A stretch of DNA of 64,000 bases from Gigaspora margarita (GCA_009809945.1 WTPW01001137.1:1-64000), one strand, 5' to 3'. Shown: positions 1-12,100, counted from the first letter of the stretch. Made by a program: numbers and translations. The notes: a model not told the origin generated them from the sequence alone.

Positions 1-380
1 GCTCATAATGATTGTAACGTTTATTATTGCAAATCAACGCTTATAACGCTTATTCTAAAATGTATTTAAAGACATAGAATTTCCCTTAGTCAAATTAAAC
101 TCAGACACCCACTTCTCTTTATATTCATTAAATATCTTGTAAAAGGGATTTNTTGGGAATAGAAACCTAGGAATAGCCCTCTTGCTTATTATTATTAAAT
201 AAAGAAACTATTGTTAACTCTAGATACTATCACGAACCGCCTACAGAGAAGAGTATAATTTCTTACAGACTAAGGAATTATACCTGCCTCTTGGACACCG
301 CTATAAACCGCTAAAGGATCCCTGTAGCCATGTCATTGTTATAGTAAGGAGTACAAGAAGGCCTCCCTACTGTAACAATA
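1..380. other. AT-rich leader without a recognised gene
   Basis: No open frame, RNA gene or clear repeat is visible. It may be the 5' part of the adjoining retrotransposon relic, but no conserved motif can be read here. One ambiguous base (N) lies near position 152. Confidence 0.4.
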
Positions 381-389
381 GCTAAATTT

Positions 390-2880
390 AGAGCTGCAGG
401 AAGAGATGAAACTGTTAAAAAAAATAGTAACTGAGATCAAATATCAAATGGATAAAAGAAGATGAGAAGTCTATAAAGCATTTCTTTGAATGATACAAGT
501 CTAAAGCATCACAAGAAGCAATAGATAAAATTAGAAATCTAGCATCACCTACTTTGGAGGAATTGACAAAAATCCTATAGTATATAAAAGAGCAATTTGA
601 AGTGCTATACTAGGCAGAACAAATCAACTTAGAAACAGTAGAGAGTTTAACAAAAGATCTGCTGATGGTAATACAACAACATAATAATGCTCTAATAAAA
701 GAAATTAGTTTGAAGAAATTACAGATACAATTAATAAACTCTTAACTGCAAAGCCCCACACTTAGATGGATTAAATAAAAATTTTACAAGATATTTTGGA
801 ATAAGATCTCCTATTTCTCAAAACCATCTTTAATAATGCACTTATATAGTCAAAATTCTAGACTTGTAGCAGAAAAGTATAATTACACTAATCTTTAAAA
901 AGAGTGATAACTTTGAAAATATTAGTAACTGGAGGCCATCTCACTAGTGAACTCAGACACTAAGATCTTTGAAAATTATTGCAAACAGACTTAACCACAT
1001 TTGTAAAAACATCATAGGGTGAGCACCAAACAGGTTTTACAAAGTAGTAAATCAATCATTGATGCTGCTTTGAATATTATAACTATTATAAGATGCCAAA
1101 GAAATTAGTATAACCCAGCCCGGCTTCATTTCTTGATCAAAGAAAGGCCTTTGATAAAGTGAACCACAATTACCTAATACAAGAACTCAAAAAATAAATT
1201 TTAGCAGTCTTTATAGAATTAATCAAAAGCTTTTTTCACAACTACTAGCTCATATTGCAGATACAAGCCTACTCTCAACCAGTTCTCCACCTTTTTTAAA
1301 ATTAATTAAAGAGTCAGACAAAGGGATCTCTATCTTCTTTGTTATATATAATAGCATTCGAACTACTTTTAAGACTACTAAAGCAAAAACTAAATAGTGC
1401 ACCTACAGAACCCAAGAATTTTAAAATCATTGCTTATACCAACAACCTAATAGTAGGTATAGATACTATAAAAAACTACTTTAACAAACCTATTGTTGAA
1501 ATATGAGGTAGCAGCAAATACTGCAGTTAACAAAGAGAAATTAAAGCTATTACTTCTCATGAAAAAAGAACTTCAGACAGATTTGCTGGAGGAGCAAGTT
1601 TTGACAAAGAGGAAAAACAACAATTAGAATTCTGGTTTTTGAGATAAACAAAGAAGAACAGCTAAGCAAAACTCTTTGGAACAAGGTTACTACAAAAATT
1701 AAAAAGTTAACAGAAAGCATAAAAAGAAAAGGCCTTTTGTTTAAAGGCAGAATATTAATTGCAAAGTTGCCCCTTTTATTTAAGGTATGGCATGCATTCT
1801 ATGTCCTCTCTCCAAATAGAACAATTGAGTAAAATCAATGACATAATGATTACTTGAATAAATGACAGATCAAAACTCCTTCCATGGTATACTATATATT
1901 AATAGTCACAGGAAAATATTAGGCTGAATGCTCTAGTATTACCGATATGCTTGATGCAAGAATAATAAAGGTTTGGGTAAAGCTTCTAACCAGTATAAAT
2001 TTTTAGACAATAAATAAGAGATTGAAAATAGTACAAAAACTTTTTCTGCTTTTCTAATTAGATTTAAAGGATGGCCTTGCAAATGGAAGCTGTATCTCAT
2101 GGCATAGAAAAGACTAAAAAGCAAAATCCCAAACAATATATAGAATCTTGAAAAACTTAAAGTTATAGAAACTAGTGCGATAAACTTGATGATAGCCATA
2201 GCCAAGGACACAAAGTACCTGAGAAAATTATCTATTTTGTATACTCTATCACAGGCCAACTTCTTTAGTGAGTCTAATAGTAAGGTAAACTGGGCCTAGT
2301 TAACAATAAGATAGATTTCAAATAGTAAAAAATATTTCTAGCAGATGGTGTACAAAGCACTCTACTTAGTTATAAGACTAGTGTATATATACCCAACAAT
2401 TTCTTGTAATTGCTTATAGTGCCTAGATGAATCGCAATCAATTGAACATTTTACAATAGAATGTCAGATTAGTAGTAAGATTTGGGAACTTGCATATAAC
2501 ATGTTCAAGCTTTTGCAAGGCACAGCTTCTTCTGTTACAATAGAAGAAGTAATTATAACATCAAATGCTACATTAGTCCGGCCATATATAATGGTTATTT
2601 GGCTCTATATTATGGTTATATGAAATCTGGGTCTGGTTCACAAACAAAAAATAGAGTAATAGCATTATTTGCAACTAGCAATACAGATATATAGAAAATT
2701 TGAATTACAAAAGAAAATAGGAATGGTTCTGAGCAGTTGCTTGCTTAAAAAAAAAGACAAAGACTTTTTAAATTGCATAAATAATGTAAATAGTTAAATT
2801 GCTAATCTGGATAAGATCAGCAAAATTGATATATTAGAATTTGAAGCAAAATTTCTATGATATGCTTGAATCTGAGTGGA
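390..2880 (+). pseudogene. Decayed non-LTR (LINE) retrotransposon, reverse transcriptase region
   Basis: Remnant of the polyprotein of a non-LTR retrotransposon, the enzyme that copies element RNA at a nicked target. Recognisable blocks occur in order but in different frames. Near 910-1060 is the NWRPISL-type segment followed by GEHQTGF. At 1129-1161 is a clear FLDQRKAFDKV, the palm motif carrying the first catalytic aspartate. At 1432-1446 the usual YADD box reads AYTNNL, so both catalytic aspartates have become asparagine. Near 1640-1800 is the downstream segment INKEEQLSKTLWNK...KGRILIAK. Near 2418-2475 is a zinc-binding C-x2-C...EH...C...IW module typical of the C-terminal end of these proteins. 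Frameshifts and stops are frequent, so it cannot be functional. The 5' end (an endonuclease domain would be expected) and the precise borders were not found. The family assignment is firm; the clade within LINEs is not. Confidence 0.85.
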
Positions 2881-2899
2881 GTTCATTGAAAAATATTTA

Positions 2900-3193
2900 T
2901 TTTTATTAAGTTAATAACCAAAGCCAATTAATTAAAAGTTGTAGAGCTCACTGAGACACATCTAATAGTAGTTAAATTAACCAAATTGGCCTAATGGATA
3001 TCACTAAACATGATTAGCTAACTATAAAAAATTCTATATAAACAAACTATAGAAATTTATATAGTTAGCAAATCATTTTTAGTGATATTTCAGTATCTAA
3101 TAGGCCAATTTGGATGATATAACTATATTAGATGCATTTTAGTGAGCTCTATAGCTTTCAATTAATTGACTTTGGTTGTTAATTTAATAAAAA
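2900..3193. repeat. Imperfect palindrome (foldback/MITE-like)
   Basis: The left arm (starting TTTTTATTAAGTTAATAACC) pairs with the right arm (ending GGTTGTTAATTTAATAAAAA). Internal blocks such as CCAAATTGGCC and GAGCTCACT also have mirrored partners. The arms are about 140 bp with a short AT loop. It carries no coding capacity. It is probably a foldback-type non-autonomous element, but no target duplication was identified. Confidence 0.7.
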
Positions 3194-3458
3194 ATTACTT
3201 TTTATTAGACTTTGCTCAGATTTTTGTATATAATAAAAATTTATATTGTACTTATCCCCAAAATTTACTATTGTTCCAATATAGTAATTCTGCAAATCTT
3301 ATCCAGATCATCAATTAAAAAAATAAATGTTTATTGTAATTTGGTTATATAAATTGATATAATAAATTCCTTTATTCAGTATTTTCAGATAACTATCTTA
3401 GGGTTATAATAATAAACAAATCTTTTTAATAAAGCTACAATAAAAAGACTATATACCA

Positions 3459-3669
3459 TATCCTATTATGAATAAGCAACCTCTTTTTGGAAAATTTAAA
3501 CTCAAATATTTTGAAAACTATCTAATCAAATTTAACAAATATTTATTTATTTAAATTTTATATATTTATAAAGATTAAGTTAATAACAATTTTATTAAGT
3601 TTGATTAGATAGTTTTTATGTTATTTGAATTTAAAATTTCAAAAAAGGGTGCTTATTCATAATAGGATA
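3459..3669. mobile_element. Short foldback MITE ending TATCCTATTATGAATAAGC
   Basis: The two ends, TATCCTATTATGAATAAGC and its reverse complement, are matched almost perfectly, and the arms continue through a TTTGATTAGATAGTT block. The loop is AT-rich. The total length of about 210 bp without coding sequence fits a miniature inverted-repeat element. The superfamily is unknown. Confidence 0.65.
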
Positions 3670-3760
3670 CAGTAATAGAAATTTTAATGCATAAATTTAT
3701 AAAAAAAATTAAATACAACAATAAGAGAGTGGCTATTTATAAGAAATGCTAAAGATAGTA

Positions 3761-4380
3761 TGGGCTGATGCAGAAAAATTTGTACCTCAAAAAATTCATA
3801 ATTTTGATACTAAGGAAAAATTTTTATTTTTTTGATTAATTATTAAAAATTTTTTAGTATCAAATAAAATAGGTATTAATCTAATTTATTATATTATTTT
3901 TATTGTTTTAACATTGTTTTATTTTAATAATTAAGCATGTACAATTCACTATATTTGAAAAAAAACAAAAATATTTTTTTTAAAAAAAGATATTTTAAAT
4001 AATTTTGCAGCCAATATGCAGTTCTATGAGCTTGTACTATGCAAGTAAATTAATGTGCATATAATAAAGATATGGTTTAAATTTGAACAAAATTGAATTA
4101 CTAGTTGTGAAGAAATTAAGCTTTAAAATAAGTTATTTTGATTTTTTTTACTATATACGTGTATATATAAATTACTATAGTAAATTATATAGTAAATATT
4201 TTTTAAAAAAGTTACTATTAATAATTTTTTTATTTTATCAATAAAATAATCAAAATAATTTTATTTTTATTAATCCGGTAACCTAATAAGTATATTAAAT
4301 TAAAAAAATTAAAAATTAATTTGTACAAAAAATATTTTAATCAGAGCTATTTGAGGTACAAATCTTTTTGCACTGGCCCA
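3761..4380. mobile_element. TA-flanked MITE, 620 bp
   Basis: The terminal inverted repeats begin TGGGCTGATGCA on the left and TGGGCCAGTGCA on the right (reverse complement), and both continue into a shared ATTTGTACCTC. A TA dinucleotide flanks each end (3759-3760 and 4381-4382), which fits a TA-target element of the Tc1/mariner type. The interior is AT-rich with no transposase. Confidence 0.7.
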
Positions 4381-4985
4381 TATATACAAAGCAATAAACA
4401 AAAATAGCATTTAAAAGATATTTCAAAATATTTACAAGAATATAAAAAAAGATAAAATAGTATATAATAAAAGTAAACAACTACCAAATCTTCTAAATTA
4501 AGTACATAAACAGATTATTTATACTGTAAATTACCATGTAAGAAACCCAGTTGTTCTTGAACTAAAAATAGAAAAACAGGTTTATACCAGTTTTTTACCA
4601 AAACAGCCAATAAAATTGTGATAAACTTGAATTATACCTAGTACAAATCAAGGGGGTACCGATCAATGGGTATTTTCTATAGAAACTTACAGTATTAGAG
4701 AAGTAAAAGGTTCAAAAACTAGATTTCTATAAAACAGACAAATGCAGAAAATGCAAGAAGAAAAAATACCTTCAAATATCTTGCAAGTTGCAAAGTAGTC
4801 AAAAAAATATAAACCAAAAAAAGAAAATAATAAAAGTAATATAGAAAGATTTTAAAGTAAATATGAAAAGAAAATCTCAGTAACAAGGCTAAAAGAATAT
4901 TATAACCAAAAAAATTAAATAAATAAAATACTAGAAAAAATAGCAACCCTACTTTCTGTGACAAGTTATATTGATTATTGTAATA
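4381..4985. other. AT-rich stretch, no supported gene
   Basis: No recognised protein, RNA or repeat border. An open frame on the minus strand (4719-4964) is almost entirely F, L, Y and I residues and is what AT-rich DNA gives by chance. Confidence 0.5.
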
Positions 4986-4989
4986 TAGT

Positions 4990-5200
4990 AAATTTTAAAA
5001 CTTGTTAAAAAATTAGGTGCCTATATAGTAAAATTACTCAATAAAAACTTTTTATTAGAGCACTAAAGGTGGTTTTTTATACCAATTTTTGAGAAATAAG
5101 CAATTTTAGACAAAATGAATGTTTGTTTTAAATTTTCTGATCATGTTATATTACACCTTATTCTTGAAACTAAATAACTACATGATGTTGTGTGTGAAAC
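4990..5200 (+). mobile_element. Core module of the variable-TIR MITE family, ends not found
   Basis: Contains the series TTTTTATTAGAGCAC, AAAGGTGGTTTT, TTTTTGAGAAAT and, further on, TTACACCTTATTCTTGA. The same series occurs in the cores near 14.8, 53.8 and 60.5 kb. No matching terminal inverted repeats could be found here, so the limits are approximate. Confidence 0.5.
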
Positions 5201-5509
5201 CAGGAACAGAAGAATAGATAGTGATTAAATTTGAATAAATAATATGATGATAAAAAATAGATAATTTATTATTAAGCCAATTAGCTATATAATAAATAGG
5301 AAATTTATTAATCTTTGTAAATTAATTGCATTTCATTTAATTTTAATTTTTACCATATAGAATTGTTTATTTACCTCTGTATTAAAAAAAAATTATCAAA
5401 CTAAAAGATTATTTTTTAGAACATATAATATTAACACATTATGTATAACTAGCTTTCTGCCTATGCTTTTGTTGCTGTAATTTTTTAAAAATTGTTCAAT
5501 ATGTTAAAA

Positions 5510-6450
5510 AATTTCTATTACAGAACTTGCTTTAGATAATTGAAGTATGTATTAAATTAGTTTTATTAGGATTATTGTGATACAAACGCCTATCATAAGC
5601 TACAGTAAAACTTATTTGCTATTCTAGTATCAATAGCTTGTAAGTTTATATTGGTTATTGTAATTCCTCTCATAAGTTGCTACAAGAAATTCTGTTACAA
5701 AACTCACTTGCTATTCAATAATAAAAAATGTAATGAGTTAGTTTTTGTATTGCAATTATTGTAATTTTTATAAAGAATTACTATAAAATATTCTTTTTTT
5801 TTTACAAATTTGCTATTCTAGTCAATATAATATATATTTAAAATCAAGTTAGCTTGTATCAAGATTATTATAACTTCTATTATAAGTTAAAAAAAATTAA
5901 TTTCTATTCTAGTAGCAATAGTTTGTATTAAAAATATCATAATTACTATTATAAAAAATTTTGTTGCAAAATTTATTTGAATTCTAGTAATTATAATACA
6001 TAATGAGTTAGTTTGTATTAGAACTATAATAATTTTTATCAAGAGTTGCTACAAAAGATCTTGTTAAAGAATTTGCAATTTTAGAGTATATAGTCAAGAT
6101 CGAGTCAGTTTGCATTAGAATTATTGTGACTTTTACTATGAGAACAGTAAATTTCAGTAACAATAGTTTGTAGTTTGTAATTAAAGTTGAGTTATATCAC
6201 ACTTACTATTATAAAATGCTGTAAAAAATTTATTTGCCACTCCAGTAATCATAATAATTTTTATTAAAAGTTGCAATAAAAGAACTTTAAAGAATTTACT
6301 ATACTAGTAAAAAATAGTATATAATCAAAATCAAGTTAATTTTGTATTGGAATTTTTATAATTTTATTATGAATTACTATAAAAAATTCTTTTGCTAAAC
6401 TTACTAGTATATGGTTTGCTTTTGCATTTTATTAATAATATTCATATTCT
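5510..6450 (+). repeat. Diverged satellite block (~130-bp monomers), outlying copy
   Basis: Successive degenerate units follow the pattern GAGTTAGTTTGTATT, then ATTATTGTAATTTCTATTATGAATTACTATAAAAA, then TTCTGTTACAAAAC, then TACTTGCTATTCTAGTAAT. This is the monomer type of the large array at 15.95-22.8 kb. Divergence between units is high, so this block is old. The limits are approximate. Confidence 0.65.
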
Positions 6451-6566
6451 AGTTAAGAAGTCAAAGACATGTAAGTTTGTATATTATACAACAAATTCAA
6501 AATTCTCATGGTAGGGAAAACTACAAATAATCATAATTATCTATATAAGTTTTTACATTTCTAGAG

Positions 6567-6664
6567 TCATTTAAAGCCAGGTATATAGTAATTTATATGC
6601 ATTATGTGATTTTAATTTACAAATTTGTTAGTAATTAATTTAAAAACTACTTGGCTTTAAATGA
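6567..6664. mobile_element. 98-bp MITE with TCATTTAAAGCCAGGTA ends
   Basis: TCATTTAAAGCCAGGTA on the left is mirrored by TACTTGGCTTTAAATGA on the right. The TTAAAGCCAGGT block is also part of the ends of the elements at 51071 and 55983, which suggests a shared terminal family. Confidence 0.6.
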
Positions 6665-6781
6665 TCTTTATTTCAGGTTATAATTTATTGTTATTAACTA
6701 TTAGTACCAAAAGATTACTATAATTTATATTAATATTATGTAATTTTGAAAAAATTCAAATTTTTATAAATTTATATACCA

Positions 6782-6891
6782 TATTTTTGCGTAATAATGC
6801 ACAGAGGTGAAATTACAATTTTTGGCCCGAATTAAGCTAAATTCAGGCCAAGATTCGAAATAACGCTCATGAGCATTATTATGCAAAAATA
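6782..6891. mobile_element. 110-bp MITE with TATTTTTGCGTAATAATGC ends
   Basis: A terminal inverted repeat of about 19 bp (TATTTTTGCGTAATAATGC and GCATTATTATGCAAAAATA) encloses a short loop that contains a second small palindrome (GGCCCGAATT...AATTCAGGCC). The ends coincide with TA dinucleotides. Confidence 0.6.
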
Positions 6892-7359
6892 CAGTAAGTC
6901 TATTTTATGCAGTATTATTCTCTATTTTTACAATTTTAAATGATTAATATGACATTTTTTAATTACATTTTAGATCTAGAAAAAATTTTCAATATTAGAC
7001 TATACAGACAAATAAAATTGTTTCTTATTTATCAAACAGGTTCACTTTTTTAAAAAAGGTAAAAAATTTTTTTATATTAATTTTTTTTGAAAAGAAATTT
7101 ACAAAATTTTTATATTAAAAAAAATTTTTAAATATAATATTTTTTGCTAGCTAGCTGGGTTTTATTTGCTTGTTCTATATGATGAGAAACAACTAATTTA
7201 ATTTGCATAGCCTTATACTATATAAATAAATATAATCTGGTTTTTGTAATAAAAATACAGTACTTTATTGTAATTAATTTTCCGATTATAATATCAGTCT
7301 TCTGATATAAAATACCAATTATAATTAAAAGTTATAATTAATGTTTTTACATTTTCACT
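6892..7359. other. AT-rich spacer, nothing recognised
   Basis: Long A/T runs with no open frame, RNA gene or repeat partner that could be identified. Confidence 0.4.
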
Positions 7360-8116
7360 AACAGGCATAGGACATGTCCCATTCATTGCTTTCTATAATT
7401 AAAATTTTTTCAAAAACATATGTATTAAACTATATAACTTTGAGCTAAGATCTTCTTAAATCTAGCTTATTAACTTAAAATTAAATTTTATTATTATATA
7501 GAACAAGAAAAGAAGAAAAAATTGAGCTTGTTAATTTTGTACAATTTCAAAATATAACTTTGTCAAAAATAAATATTTACTAATGTTAAATTAATAATTA
7601 TATGTAAAATTCTGCTTACTCTGAACAACTTTACTTAGGTAACAAAAGTAGGTTAACATGTAAGAAAAATGGGTTATCTATATACTAAAGTTAAAATCTT
7701 GAGTTTTCAATATAAACCTTTTTTTGATTAGGTAACCTACTTTGGGCTCTTAAACAAAGTTGTTCAGCATGTAATTCTACTCATATTGAGGCTAAATGCG
7801 TTTTCTCAAACCTTTTACTAAGTGAAAAATGGGGTTAAAGTTCAGAAATTTTTTTTTAAAAAAAATTTTTTGAACTTTAAACCTATTTTTTACTTAGTAA
7901 AAGGTTCAAAAAAACGCGTTTTAGCCTCAATATGAGTAGTATTACATGCTGAACAACTTGCTTAAGAGCCCAAAGTAGGATATCTAATCAAAAAAAGGTT
8001 TATATTGAAAACTCAAAATATTAACTTTAGTACATAGATAACCCATTTTTCTTGCAAAGTAACTTACTTTTGTTGCCTAAATAAAGTTGTTAAGAGCATA
8101 ATTTTACACATAATTA

Positions 8117-8809
8117 CAGTCAGATTTCTCTATAATCACAAGTTGGTTGTGCCCTATTTTGGTGATTGTATAGAGGTGTGACTATAAATAAAATACTTTG
8201 TTATGGTCACATGACCAAAAAATTTAAAATATTTGATAGTGAATAACTTTTGATCCAGTGGCCCAATTTGGATAAAATGACCACCAGAGTGTTTTCTAAA
8301 GAGTATAAAATTGTCAAATCTAGTTACAAAATGCTAAGATCATTAAGGATTTTTGGCTAGATATTTAAATTTAATTAATTCTTAAACATGTGAAGTGATA
8401 CAAATCTTTAATGAACACAGAAGCCTGTAATTGGATTTTGACAATTTTGGGCTCATTAGAATCGTCTCATCGAGATGAACATTTTGGTGGTTCTTTCATT
8501 TAAATCGGACTGCTGCATCAAAAGTTATTTGCTATTAAACCTTTAAAAATTTTTAATAGAATATTTTAAATAAACATAAATATGAATATCGGCCAATCAG
8601 ATTTTTTTAATCCATATTTTGTCAAAATTGGTGACTATAAAGAGAGTTTTTTTTAATAAAATTGATAAAAAAATCAATTTTTTTTTGTGATCATAGGTGA
8701 TTTGTGACTATAAGAAGGTTTTTTTACTATATTTAAGTCTATTGCACAATATTGGGTGCTTATATAAAGGTGTGACTATATGGGGTGTGACTATAGAGAG
8801 GTCTGACTG
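8117..8809. mobile_element. CAGTCAGA-ended TA-target element nested in the palindrome
   Basis: The ends are CAGTCAGATTTCTCTATAA on the left and CAGTCAGACCTCTCTATAG (reverse complement) on the right, flanked by TA at 8115-8116 and 8810-8811. Several GTGACTATA motifs lie near the right end. Removing the element and one TA restores the host palindrome arm. The TA target and CAGT... ends suit the pogo/Fot1 or wider Tc1/mariner group; this is inference, since no transposase is present. A miniature relative sits at 38195. Confidence 0.8.
8236..8549. repeat. Inverted module with the conserved ATTAGAATCGTCTCATCGA block
   Basis: Within the insertion, GAATAACTTTTGATCCAGTG on the left is mirrored by CATCAAAAGTTATTTGC on the right. 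The right arm holds ATTAGAATCGTCTCATCGA and CATTTTGGTGGTT. The same module forms the arms of the foldback at 11578-12001. Confidence 0.6.
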
Positions 8810-9137
8810 TACTAATTTAAAATTAGTAAATATTTGGTTTTGACAGTTACATTTTGAAATTGTACAAAATTAACAAAATTTTAACTTGGTTTTTAAGCTC
8901 AACTTTTTCTACTTTTCTTGTTCTATATAAACATAAAATTTAATTTTAAGTTAATAAGTTAGATTTAAAAAGATCTTAGCTCAAAGTTATATAGTAATTC
9001 ATATATATTTTTAAAAATTTTAATTATAGAATATATTTGGACCTATTTCAAGGGGACATGTTCTATGCCTGTTAATATAATCAAAAATGATAAAATTTAC
9101 AACCCCAAAATTAAATAATATAGATAGATAGATAAAT

Positions 9138-9268
9138 TATAGTTATTGTATAGATATGTAGTAAATAACCCAGTTATACACAGGTTCATATTCTGTGCTA
9201 AAGGCACAGGATTTAAATATGAACCAATGTGTGTAATGGGTTATTCAACATACCTATATAATAACTAT
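9138..9268. repeat. 130-bp palindrome
   Basis: AACCCAGTTATACACA and GGTTCATATTCTGTGC are mirrored by TGTGTGTAATGGGTT and GCACAGGATTTAAATATGAACC around a short loop. The outer AT-rich flanks also pair. A small MITE is possible. Confidence 0.55.
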
Positions 9269-9680
9269 CTTATTGCATAGTATCAGACGTAACAATCCTA
9301 TGCCAATAAGTAAATAAAAAAAGCACAGGTTGTTACATAAGACCTGTACAATAATTCTGGTTTATAGTAATGGGTCTGGACTAGTTCTAGTTAGAAATAA
9401 TTTAACTAGTCTAAAAAACAGTTCAAATAAAGAATTATAAGATTATATTCTCGCTTTAAAAATATACCAATTGGATAATTAATAATTGTAATTATTAAAT
9501 AAGTACTGCCAAGCCAAAACCTGAAAGCAAATATTTGAGGCATCAATAATATGAGTTTAATTCTAGAACAATTGTGATATTATATATCACAAATTATCAT
9601 GAAATCGAATAATAATAAATTTGAATATATTTTATATATAGCTTAAACATCTTAGTTCTGACAAAAAAATTTTTCTAGTA
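9269..9680. other. Unassigned AT-rich spacer
   Basis: No supported gene, RNA or repeat was identified between the palindrome and the minisatellite. Confidence 0.4.
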
Positions 9681-9859
9681 GCCAAATCTAAAATTTATAT
9701 AATGCGGCCAAATTTAATATTTTAATTATATGCAGCCAAATTTGATATTTTTATTTTATATAACCAAATTTAATATTTTCATTATATATAGCCAAATTGG
9801 GTATTTTTATTATATATAGCCAAATTTGATATTTTTATTATATATAGCCAAATTAGTGT
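9681..9859 (+). repeat. ~31-33 bp minisatellite (GCCAAATTTGATATTTTTAT)
   Basis: About six units run head to tail, each with GCCAAATTTGATATTTTTAT followed by an AT-rich TATATA spacer. The last three units are nearly identical. Confidence 0.75.
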
Positions 9860-10033
9860 TTTAATTCTATTTTGAGATCATAATTGAATTTAGGCAAATC
9901 TGGATTTATTTGAATTGGAACTGGTTTTAAATTAGGCTACTTGTTTTTGATCCCTTGATCTATTGTTATTGACTTCCTTTAATTTGACTTGTATAACATA
10001 ACGTGGTCACAGATCTGTAGAGACCTGTATATC

Positions 10034-10065
<32 letters not shown>
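10034..10065 (+). repeat. (AAT)n microsatellite
   Basis: An uninterrupted run of about ten AAT triplets. Confidence 0.9.
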
Positions 10066-11367
10066 GTCTGTTTGATGCATAATCTGCTATATTCCATAAT
10101 ATGTATTGTATTCCTTAAACCATCAAGTGTACATATTTATATGCTTAAATGTTTAAGAGTCTATTTTACACAATTGCAGCTAATTTTATTATGTAATACC
10201 TACTCTTTTCTATGCTATAATTAAAATGTACCTTATTACTATTCTGAATCTTATCTCATAGTATCTATTGCATGACAACATTGCATTCAAATAAATATCT
10301 AGGATCTCTGGCATGCAGATCAAAGAATCGCAAATTATCAATATTTGGAACTTAATCCAACAATCCAAGTATTATTTATTTGCATTAAGCCAATAAATAA
10401 AAACTTATCAAATAAAGAAACACTTTGAATTTAAATAAATTGAACCAAATAAAGTATAATACTAAATCAAGGTATAATAAAAAAAAAGTTAACAATGATT
10501 AAAAAATCAAAAAAAGAAGAAAAAAAAGGTACCCAGGCCAAGTTCATTGGCTTCAAGTTTAACTTCATTTCTCATTGAAGAACATTTTGACCTTATTAAT
10601 TAAACACAATTGCACAATTCTATAAAAACTGCATAGGTTGGTTGATAGCAGAAGGGCAATACCCATGTTTTTCTTCATGGTAATAGTTTATTTCATGATG
10701 AAAGACAAAACAAATATTTTCAAAGTTCACTATTTACTAATAGAAATAAGAAATTTATTTATTTATTTTAAGTATTAAGACTTCTACAGATAGTATAGCT
10801 CTGCTTATACTAGTATAATAACATTTAATATGTAATATAAAATATGGGAGAGATAAATTCTATTCAATATTTTTTGATGTTCACTATTCTAATTTTTGAA
10901 AAATCCTTTTTTTTTAGTATGAATAATAGCAATACATGATGACAACTATATATATTTGTAAGGCACATTGATGAAAGATATAGCTGGTAAATACTAATAC
11001 AAATTCTGTGTTTGCAAAAAATGATATCATATATGAATATTTTGTTTGTACTAAAATATCTTTTAATCACAAGAATAAAAAAAATTCAATTGCACTTTGC
11101 CATTTTTGATTTGCTATATCCAAAAACTGTAATTAGATGAGAAAATTTAAAATAAGATGAGTAGGAATGCAAAAAATACCTAGCAAGAGAAATCTTCTAG
11201 AACATATATACTTTAGCTAAAAAAAAGAAATTTAACAACAAAACAGACAAGAAAGTTAATATTTTTGTTTTGGTTCAAATATATAAACCTATTTAGAAAA
11301 GATATAACAATAAAATAAAAAAGTTTGAACTCCTTTTGATGATCCCTCAACCAACTTTTTCATTAAT
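10066..11367. other. Anonymous AT-rich DNA
   Basis: No gene is supported. A 68-codon minus-strand frame at 10864-11070 is rich in I, F, K and Y and has no family resemblance. The stretch near 10540-10720 has a slightly higher GC content and reads for short distances on the minus strand, possibly a gene or transposon scrap, but nothing in it is recognisable. Confidence 0.4.
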
Positions 11368-12100
11368 ACAGGACCCTGGACATCTAGTACAGAGATCATA
11401 CTTTATTTTTTAGCAAAACCTCCTAAAATTTGAAAAGTAAAAAAACAGTATTTGGCAATTAACTTGGTATCCAGTAGTCCAATTTGAATAAGCTTTTTTT
11501 TAAAATAAAGCTTCCAGTGAGGCACATCTAACAAAAAAAGTTTATTCAATCCTGTTTACTAGATCAAAAGTTATTCATATCAGCGGATTTTTGGAATTTA
11601 CTATTAAAAATTCCAAAAATTTTTAACAGTGAATAACATTTGTTCTACTGGTTCATTTTTGATGAAACAACTACCAAAATGTTCACATCGATGAGACGAT
11701 TCTAATGAACCCAAAATTGTTAAAATCCAATCACTGGATCCGGAGATCGTTAACGATTTGTATCACTTCGGATGTTTAAGGATTGAAAAAACCAATCCTT
11801 AAATACTTGAAGTGATACAAATCGTTAACGATCTTTGGGCCAGTGATTGGATTTTAACGATTTTGGGTTCATTAGAATCGTCTCATCGATGTGATCATTT
11901 TGGTAGTTGTTTCATTAAAAACAAACCAGTGGAACAAAAGTCATTCGCTGTTAAAGATTTTTGGAATTTTTAATAGTAAATTCCAAAAATCCGCGGATAT
12001 GTTAAAAAATGCAGTTTTGTTATTTTTAGCAAATTGGACCAAAAAAAAAAATTGGCCAAAATCTAGTTATGACCTATATGAGAGATGTCCAGGAACCTAC
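11368..12100. mobile_element. Foldback element with perfect-hairpin core
   Basis: The outer ends match around CCTGGACATCT (left) and AGATGTCCAGG (right). Inside, 11578-12001 is a strong palindrome with arms of about 205 bp that begins ATATCAGCGGATTTTTGGA and ends with the mirrored ATCCGCGGATAT. Its centre is GGATTG...CAATCC near 11788. The arms carry GATGAGACGATTCTAATGA and GATCGTTAACGATTTG. The 70-codon open frame at 11891-12103 lies in the right arm and is not a gene. Confidence 0.75.

Larger units (their letters stand above)
7360..9073. repeat. Giant palindrome (~500-bp arms) interrupted by one insertion
   Basis: The left arm starts AACAGGCATAGGACATGT and the right arm ends with the mirrored ACATGTTCTATGCCTGTT. 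The centre is an A/T hairpin near 7840-7880. Matching runs through most of the length, including the blocks GGGTTATCTAT, GCCTCAATATGAGTA, TTGAGCTAAGATCTT and AACAAGAAAAG. The right arm is interrupted at 8117-8809. Removing that insert together with one TA restores the mirror image of the left arm across the junction. Net length is about 1 kb. It is probably a foldback transposon. It carries no coding sequence. Confidence 0.85.

Noticed and set aside
4719..4964. Membrane protein of 81 residues
   Set aside because: Composition is F, L, Y and I only, as produced by A-rich DNA read on the minus strand. No start context, no homology signal.
9681..9859. CRISPR-like array
   Set aside because: Units are continuous tandem repeats without unique spacers; the genome is eukaryotic.
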